64,000 nt of DNA. Source: Hyperoplus lanceolatus (lineage: Eukaryota; Chordata; Actinopteri; Uranoscopiformes; Ammodytidae). Position 1 is the stretch's first letter. Every line of letters begins with the position of its first letter. The position numbers and the translations under genes were made by a program. The notes beneath the pieces are model-generated. The model worked only from the letters and a program-made list of their open reading frames with translations. It did no database searches and had not been told where the DNA came from. This document shows, in pieces, positions 57,536-64,000 of this stretch. The stretch spans positions 3,790,001 through 3,854,000 of the forward strand of contig CM049397.1 of the NCBI GenBank assembly GCA_026929865.2. Direction: 5' to 3'.

Positions 57536-59713
57536 TGCAATGCACTACAACCCCAAAACGGCTCTTTTAAGAGCCACCCACACAAAACAAAAGTGATTCC
57601 TTCATTATTATTAAATTGTTATTAAAATTGATCAATTAAGTAGTGTTGTTGTGCCTACAGCAGTGCTAAAAAGTACAATAGAAACCTATGAGGAAAATGA
57701 GGCCTAGTTCCCCTTTTCAAAGCCTGATAAGGAACTCTTTGAGGCCTACATGGGTAAAATAAAGCCTGGATTTGAGTTTTCTGGAGGCAAAACCCCCAGA
57801 ACAAGGGGTCATAAAACTAAGGGACCCAGCCCTAGTTTCATCACACCTGATAAGGTTTTGTACCCCCATTGGCTGAGATCTTCCAGTCAACCATGTGACC
57901 ATGCTATGATAAAACCAGCAAGCACCCCAAAATCACCGCCTTTCGCAGTGGAGCCATCCACAAAGCGGGTGTTTGCAAACTTTAAACTGAGCTCACAGAC
58001 TGCTTGCCTGCAGTCTTTACCTTCCCGGATCCGAAGGAAGTTTAAGCCAGGAAACTTCATCCTACCGCGGCTGCTGAAAATCAGCCGCGCCTTCCTCCCT
58101 ACCAGCCGGAGAAGAAGCCCAGCGTCCCTGACGCAACAGACAGCAAACTGCCTTACCGCCTCCGCAAAAGACGCACGCCACCACCGGAGCAAGCCAGCTG
58201 ACCGTGACGGGCCCCGTCTTTCCCCAAGAAGCAAGATCGTTTTCCCCGGCATAAAAAGCAGGACCCTCCTCTAAACTTGCCGTGTGGACCACAGGATCCT
58301 ATCCTACACATCGCTTCTCATCACCGTCGGAGACGGTTCACAGTAGGCATTTGTCTGGGCTATAAAATAGGCTATAGATATCTATTTAGGTATAGGCTAC
58401 ATTAACTTAAGGTTAAGGTACCGACTGACGAGTCGTTTTTCCCTTGTTAAATGTGATTCTGACAGCATTATTTTCATAATAATTGCCTAACTGCTCACTG
58501 TGGTTTTTCCTCCCGCTTTCCGGGAGATGTTTGATTGTTGTGATTGTTGCTACGTGCCAGAACAGCTGTTCCCCTCTGATATCTCCGAAGCAGCATCAGT
58601 CTTGTGAGACCACTCACAGATTGAATGACTGTAGGCTATAAATCAAGGTGAACAACTAACTGTGCACTTTCTGTGGCGAGCTTTTACTTGATCTCCTCTT
58701 TCTTTCTCTCTTTATTCAAACTCTGTACATCCGCACACCAACACATATTCTTACATTTGCGTCGCGATTGTTAAGCATATGAGCGTTGACTTCTGTGGTT
58801 TCCAAAGTTAAATTGAGTGGGTCGCGAGCGCTGACCCCCTTCACGTGACTTTAACGTCACACGTCACAGTTAGGACGTCTCCGCCACGTGATTGCGTCGC
58901 CATCGGTGACCCCCTTCACGTGACGAAAACGTCACAAGCTGTCCGCCATTTTCGGCTTTGGGCGGTGTCCACCCCCCTTTCTTTTTGACGCTCACACACA
59001 CACACAGTAGTACATACACATGTACTATAGCCTGTGGGTTTGATTCTAAACTGTTCTTATTATTGCTTGTGTTATGTCTGCTTTCTTAAATTAGATTAGT
59101 TTATGGTTATTGACTTATGTGTATCGTTTTAATCAACTTACCTAAGAAAATAAACCCCTACATTTTGATTTTAAGAAGCAGTGTCTGTGATATTTGTGTC
59201 TTGTATTTCACTAATTGCTGGTAAATAAGGTCTATGCTCGAATATTCACTCCTTCATTATCTTAAATGTACATTGTAACCAACTTTGACATTTTAAAAGG
59301 TAAATCCCTTTAACATTGAGACTGTTTTTCTGATTTGATTCAAAGTTCCCTTTTTCAAAGGGTGGTGCTCCGTAGGTATTAATAAATAATTTGATTAGCT
59401 TGACTAATTTAATTGATCATTAATTAACAATTTTTCTTAATATTATAATTTCCTTGAAATTGATAATATTCTTGACATTGACCAAATCTACCCCTTATGA
59501 ATTCCCAACAGTGTTATTAAACATGTATATTTGTGTCCATGCATGCTAGATCTTAAAATCATATATTGAGAGAAGAGTTGATAGAAATATTTTATTTTAA
59601 AAATACTTTATAAAAATAGAACAAAATAATATTAACACAACAATATATAACAAATTAATAGCTTTTAGTGCCTACTTCTTTCCCTGGAGAGATTGTCACC
59701 ACCGCTAATAAGC
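57536..59713. other. unassigned stretch between the two Harbinger genes
   Basis: No coding recognised. At 58833-58935 two blocks CTGACCCCCTTCACGTGAC and GTGACCCCCTTCACGTGAC repeat, with three CACGTG boxes (58842, 58885, 58917) and several ACGTCAC words. AATAAACCCC near 59150 followed by GTGTCTGTGATATTTGTGTC is LTR R-region-like. Possibly an LTR-type insertion, but ends were not established. Confidence 0.4.
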
Positions 59714-61300
59714 TTAAACAGGTTCCAAATTGAGGGTGTAATTAGAGGCGTCAAATATGACCTTTCGAATTTGAAATTTGACGTACTCCAGTACTTCAGG
59801 CGACAATCCGTCCAGGGAAGGAAGTAGGCCCATGACAAAATGCCCGTTGGCAGATAGCGGAGTAGGGGGAGGCAGGGCAGCTTGCCTCTGCAGGGCGAGG
59901 AGGATGGCCTCCTGCTTCGGGATGTTCCCGTCCGGAACCCTGGGTCTCTTCCTCTTCGTGCCTGTATGAAATGTAAAACACCATCATTTGTAAGTTAGTA
60001 AAATACTATCTTCACAAGTGAAAAGCCCAAACTTTATCAATACACCTGTTGAACATGCATGTGTGGCTGGTTTGAAGTGTTTAACTTGTAGTTGTAATTA
60101 GGGCTGTCAAATTAACGCGTTAATTTCGATTAATTAATCAGGGGAGGATACAGAAGTTCCGAGAGAGAGAGAGAAGGGAGAGAGAGAGAACATGAAACAA
60201 ACGGTAGGCTATACAGATGTTTATAAACAGGCATAAAAGTGTCATATAGGTATGCGATTAATTTAGATTAATTAATCACAGAGCCTGCAATTCATTTGAT
60301 ACATTTTTTTAATCGCTTGATGGCCCTAGTTGTAATCCATAAACTGTCTTCATATCAGTTAAAGCTTTAACGGTTAGCCATAAACATAGTTGAACCCCTG
60401 AAATTAATGCTATACGTCTTTGTCCTGTATACCGCTCTGTGGTCTTGGGCCAGGGACAGGTACACGGGCAGGGCCAGCGGCAGGGACAGGAGCAGCAGCA
60501 TCATCTGGGTCCTGGTCTGACTCACTCCCTGAGGGCTTGGTCTATGTTATTGAGAAAGAAAGTCTTGTTTTTTTCTGGCTTGGATGATATGAATGATCTA
60601 TATTACAGCACATTAAAGATAGAAAGAATCGTGCCGCACTGTAAACCGTTCCTCAATACAGAATGTGGCCATAATACAGAAGCTGTATACGTCTCTTCAC
60701 TTTTCAACAAACCTGTATAGTGCGATGGCCTTGCTCCTGCCTCATCAAAGCAATCATCTGCTTCTCCTGCCCCTGACAGTGAAGTCTCTGTTGCCCCGTC
60801 CTCCTCTGCCCCCCGAGGTAAGTTGTCACTGGTCTCCCTCGGGGTGACAAAGGGGTCGAGGAAGGACAGGACACCAGAGAATTTCCATCTCTTCACTGTC
60901 CCTGCCGCTGACCCGCTCTTTTTCCCCTCTTTCTCTCTCTTTTTCTCCCTCATGTACCTGTCCCTCAGCGACTTCCACTTCCTGCGACATACGTCCACTG
61001 ACAAGAACATAATATAAATATTAAGTTGTGTAGCCTGACAAGCGGGACAGTCTGTTGTAGTAGTATCACTTAATATTACTGCTAACTGATGCTACCGCTA
61101 ACCAGCGCTAACTTGTTTCATAGAACACAACCGATAGCTGAAGCCAAGCAAAATACACATGTACATTATTCACTAAACTTACCAGGAAGCCTTGTGTCCT
61201 CTGCCACCTCGACCCACGCCTTTTCTTTTTGATTTCTGTCCCTGGTGTCGTACAGGACAGGACGGCTACAGACAGCCACGATGAGGTGTTGGTCATCCAT
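59714..61300 (-). CDS. MADF-BESS accessory protein of a Harbinger element
   Basis: Exon 1 (61300-61183) begins ATG and reads MDDQHLIVAVCSRPVLYDTR, then KAWVEVAEDTRLP, with donor GTAAGT. Exon 2 (60997-60713) joins in phase to VDVCRRKWKSLRDRYMREKK, completing a MADF domain (a Myb-like DNA-binding fold with W, C-x-x-x-W-x-x-L-R-D-x-Y). Exon 3 (from 60541 to about 60420) is Pro/Ala-rich; its phase with exon 2 is off, so the true junction is uncertain. Exon 4 (59961-59714) is KRKRPRV, then HFVMGLLPSLDGLSPEVLEY, a BESS-type C-terminal motif, and TAA. Harbinger transposons need such a Myb-like partner to bring the transposase to the nucleus and ends; it lies convergent with the HARBI1 gene. Confidence 0.78.
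60099..60328. mobile_element. hAT-type MITE in a MADF gene intron
   Basis: TAGGGCTGTCAAATTAACGC at the left and CGCTTGATGGCCCTA at the right are inverted copies; GTTGTAAT is directly outside both (60091-60098, 60329-60336), a perfect 8-bp TSD. It belongs to the family at 7430-8243, 230 bp long. A GA repeat lies at 60158-60190. Confidence 0.9.
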
Positions 61301-61317
61301 GTTTTGCTTTTGTCCTG

Positions 61318-62597
61318 TCCGTCTCTCTACCTGTGACGTTGGGTCAAGCCCAACGCTGATTGGCCAACACGGCTAATTGTCATAAAAAGTTACATTTTTT
61401 GAACTCGGCGCGTATGTAGCGGGGCACAGAATGAAAACCAACAGGCTCAGTCTGGTGCTACACATTTATTGTTGTTTTCTGCAAAATGCAAGAAAATGGA
61501 CTTATTATTGACAATTGCTACACAGCATTCTTCAGTCGTACTCTTATTCAGGAAATCTCTTCATCTGACGTAATGAAAATAATAACTAAATAATAATCAA
61601 AAGTATCTGAAATAATGGATACACTTCCTAATTATCCAATATATAAACAAAATAGCCAAATAGTATTTAAAGTGTTAATGACCTGAATTAAATCTAAATA
61701 TTACAGTGGACCTTCTCATATCAATGCACATTCTCGTATTGCCCACATAACCAATACAATAGGACACAATGGGGAAATGCCACACAGATAATCTAACAGT
61801 ACAACACCAGTTTCTTAATTAACCTACATAAACGGCCATAATCGATAAACAACACACAGAATATGAATATGAGAAGCGGGCTCCCTCGTAAGGGCTCATT
61901 GTCAAGTTATCTGTTCCGCGCTTACATACTTCTATCCTAACATGGCGGCCGCGCTATTATATTAGCTGCTAACTGGCTATTCAACGTGGTGATGCGGTGA
62001 GCCGCTCACAAACAGTTTATAACTTAACACAGTGTTATCCCCGTACAGTGCAAACATTCTCTTCACTACCCGTTCTAACCTAACATCACCAGCTTACCTG
62101 CAAAATGCAAGAAAATGAACTTATTATTGACAATTGCTACACAGCATTCTTCAGTCGTACTCTTATTCAGGAAATCTCTTCATCTGACGTAATCACACGA
62201 GATTTCCACCCTATGACTTCCAGCAGCTATGCTGCTCATGTAGCGCACCTGCCATCTACTGGCTATTTATAGGTACTACATCTTTAAAATTACACTGCCA
62301 AATATAAACACTGTACACTGTATTTGGACCAAAATAATTACTCTTTCCATAACCACATATGAAACATAAGGTAAACGTATAAACTCCCTCTTAACGTACA
62401 TTGCATTAAAGACATACTCAGTTTAATGAGTGTCAACAGGCTTATTGCGCCACACGTAGGTGCGTATATACGCGGCTAAAATGTTGCTTTAGCGCGAGTG
62501 ACCCATCTACGCGCCATATACGCGCGTAAACCAATGGTTCCCTATGGAAAAATAGCCGATTTTATACGCGGCTAACGCGTGTAGTGTGTTCGCACCT
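61318..62597. mobile_element. right end of the Harbinger element, split by an LTR
   Basis: 61318-61410 and 62459-62597 together match, in reverse, the left 250 bp of the MITE at 29428. The terminus reads GTGTAGTGTGTTCGCACCT followed by TAA, a candidate TSD. The interruption (61415-62454) is the solo LTR. No corresponding left end was found upstream of the HARBI1 exon, so that side is lost or beyond recognition. Confidence 0.82.
61415..62454. mobile_element. solo LTR inserted in the Harbinger end
   Basis: Starts TGTAGCGGGGCACAG, ends TTATTGCGCCACA (TG...CA), with CGTA outside both (61411-61414, 62455-62458), a 4-bp TSD. The Harbinger MITE at 29.4 kb gives the empty site. 1040 bp, no coding. 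An internal 96-bp direct repeat occurs at 61479-61574 and 62098-62193. The 4-bp TSD suits Gypsy-, BEL- or ERV-type elements; not decidable here. Confidence 0.78.
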
Positions 62598-62600
62598 TAA

Positions 62601-63436
62601 GATCAATTCAAGCAAAATATAGAGGAAAATAAGTCAGTGAATAATAAGTAGGCACACGCATCAATATGGTACACAGACATATACACATACATTCTCATAT
62701 GCTTTCTACACACATACTACATATATTACCTTTAAATGTAATGGACTTGACGTGTACTTCCAGTTTGCACTTTTAAGAGTTGGTTTGAATTTCTGGCATA
62801 GGGGGGCAGTGGAAGAGTTTGCAGCAAGTTGTGCAGCGTTCGCCTTCAGGCTTTAACATCACCTTTACAAATCGAGTGTTGCATCTACAAAAGACAGGGG
62901 AAAAAATTATAATAAGTGTTTATAATAAACCCACACAGTCCTGTCAACTTTTTAACTTAATAATATTTATGAACATTTATTTTTTATCAGGATTTGTCAA
63001 AGCTTATTGAGACATCCAACTTTGATATCTTATATTGTTAAAAAAAAAATAGACCACATTTCCAGAGGCTTTATATTCCTTTCAACCAACACATCTTTTT
63101 TCCCCCTTATTATAACACATTTCCCAAAAAAATACAATTAGTGAGGATGAATGATCAGTTCCATTTGTGGCACCAACCAAGCCACATCACCCTGATCTGT
63201 TTGCAACCCCCCCACCCCCTCCTGATAAGTTTTAATATGGAAGTAAATGAGTGTCATCGGATTTTGAAAATAAAAAGCCATTGAATTTTAACACTGAATA
63301 TTTAAGCATTGAAATAACGTATCTGAATTTTTTGCAGCATTGAAATAATGTATCTGAATTTTTTGCCTCTGAATTTAACTCATTACATTTTAAACAACTC
63401 ATTTTCACCTATATTATACAATGTTCTCAAATTCAA
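62601..63436. other. unannotated AT-rich stretch
   Basis: No gene. A short near-tandem repeat GCATTGAAATAA(C/T)GTATCTG occurs at 63309 and 63341. Confidence 0.4.
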
Positions 63437-64000
63437 AATCAAATATTCAACGTTAAAAAATTCAACGTGCCAAATTCAACTGCAAAATCCCATGTATGAA
63501 AATCAGAGTAAAACTTTGGGGACCCAAGGAAGAGCAATCGATCATAGATGCTAGATCGCGTTCAACAAAGAGAGCAAGTGGGAATATTAGCTTGTTGCCT
63601 TGGATACCCCTGACTGATGCAGGAAGGCAAATCAGGTTTTAGCCATGTCAAACGGCAACGCAAGTAACGATGGTGCTTCGGTGAGTACAAACATGTTTCT
63701 ATATATATATGCTAGCCATTATATTCTTCCCTATATAGAAACATGTTTGTACTCACCCAAGCACCATTGTTACTTGTGTTGCCGTTTGAAATGGCTAAAA
63801 CCTGATTTGCCTTCCTGCATCAGTCAGGGGTATCCAAGGCAACAAGCTAATATTCCCACTTGCTCTCTTTGTTGAACGCGATCTAGCATCTATGATCGAT
63901 TGCTCTTCCTTGGGTCCCCAAAGTTTTACTCTGATTTTCATACATGGGATTTTGCAGTTGAATTTGGCACGTTGAATTTTTTAACGTTGAATATTTGATT
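63437..64000. repeat. near-perfect palindrome, right arm cut by the window end
   Basis: The left arm (63437-63707) and right arm (63732-64000) are reverse complements with only a few mismatches, around a ~24-bp loop (GCTAGCCATTATATTC region). The left arm includes an ATG at 63645 with 12 codons then a GTGAGT donor-like site. The left arm may extend left of 63437 beyond what can be compared, since the right arm leaves the window. Confidence 0.92.

Noticed and set aside
57750..58274. 174-codon plus-strand open frame
   Set aside because: Low-information Ser/Lys/Pro-rich translation with an equally long antisense frame; no motif.

Overview
The window reads as a repeat-rich stretch of a teleost fish genome. 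The signs are long CA/GT microsatellites, spliced genes with GT-AG introns, L1- and L2-type LINE remnants, Tc1 elements with terminal repeats of the kind common in fish, and many hAT, PIF/Harbinger and other non-autonomous DNA transposons carrying clean target-site duplications (TSDs). I could not identify any ordinary host gene. Every coding segment I can name belongs to a mobile element. Species cannot be told from this sequence.

Layout. 0-0.3 kb: two exons of a Ginger/GIN-like integrase on the minus strand, running off the left edge. 1.5-9 kb: an L1 ORF1 relic, a MITE, a dispersed repeat and a hAT MITE. 9.6-11.7 kb: a large palindrome built from two arms of a Tc1-type element, with a nested MITE. 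13.3-14.1 kb: 3' end of an L2 LINE. 16.5-23 kb: two L1-type ORF2 relics facing each other tail to tail, riddled with DNA-transposon insertions. 24-31 kb: a hAT MITE, a Mutator-like transposase relic, a short Tc1-derived MITE and a long repeat carrying a Harbinger MITE. 32-38 kb: another MITE, a LINE 3' end and a full-length Tc1 copy whose transposase has one nonsense codon. 38.6-41.2 kb: a 2.6-kb element with long inverted arms.

42.3-47.3 kb (minus) is the most unusual gene-like object. It has a multi-exon, splice-consistent coding region for H2C2 zinc finger, retroviral-type integrase core, GPY/F domain, the cysteine half of a Ulp1-type protease and a C-terminal PHD finger. I read it as a decayed Ginger1-type DNA transposon. 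One exon is cut by a 599-bp MITE with a perfect 9-bp TSD.

48.2-50.6 kb holds a second Tc1 copy with an intact 342-residue DD34E transposase and a Harbinger-like MITE nested in its terminal repeat. 51.3-55.6 kb holds a two-exon gene for a DDE-like protein I cannot assign to a superfamily, bracketed by ten copies of a 15-16-bp motif (TCATGTGGTGCGACCA). It is the best candidate for an undescribed element. 56.6-62.6 kb holds a Harbinger system: HARBI1-like transposase (one in-frame stop) on plus, a spliced MADF-BESS accessory gene on minus and the right terminal repeat, the last split by a solo LTR. The Harbinger MITE at 29.4 kb is its deletion derivative. 63.4-64 kb: a near-perfect palindrome cut by the window edge.
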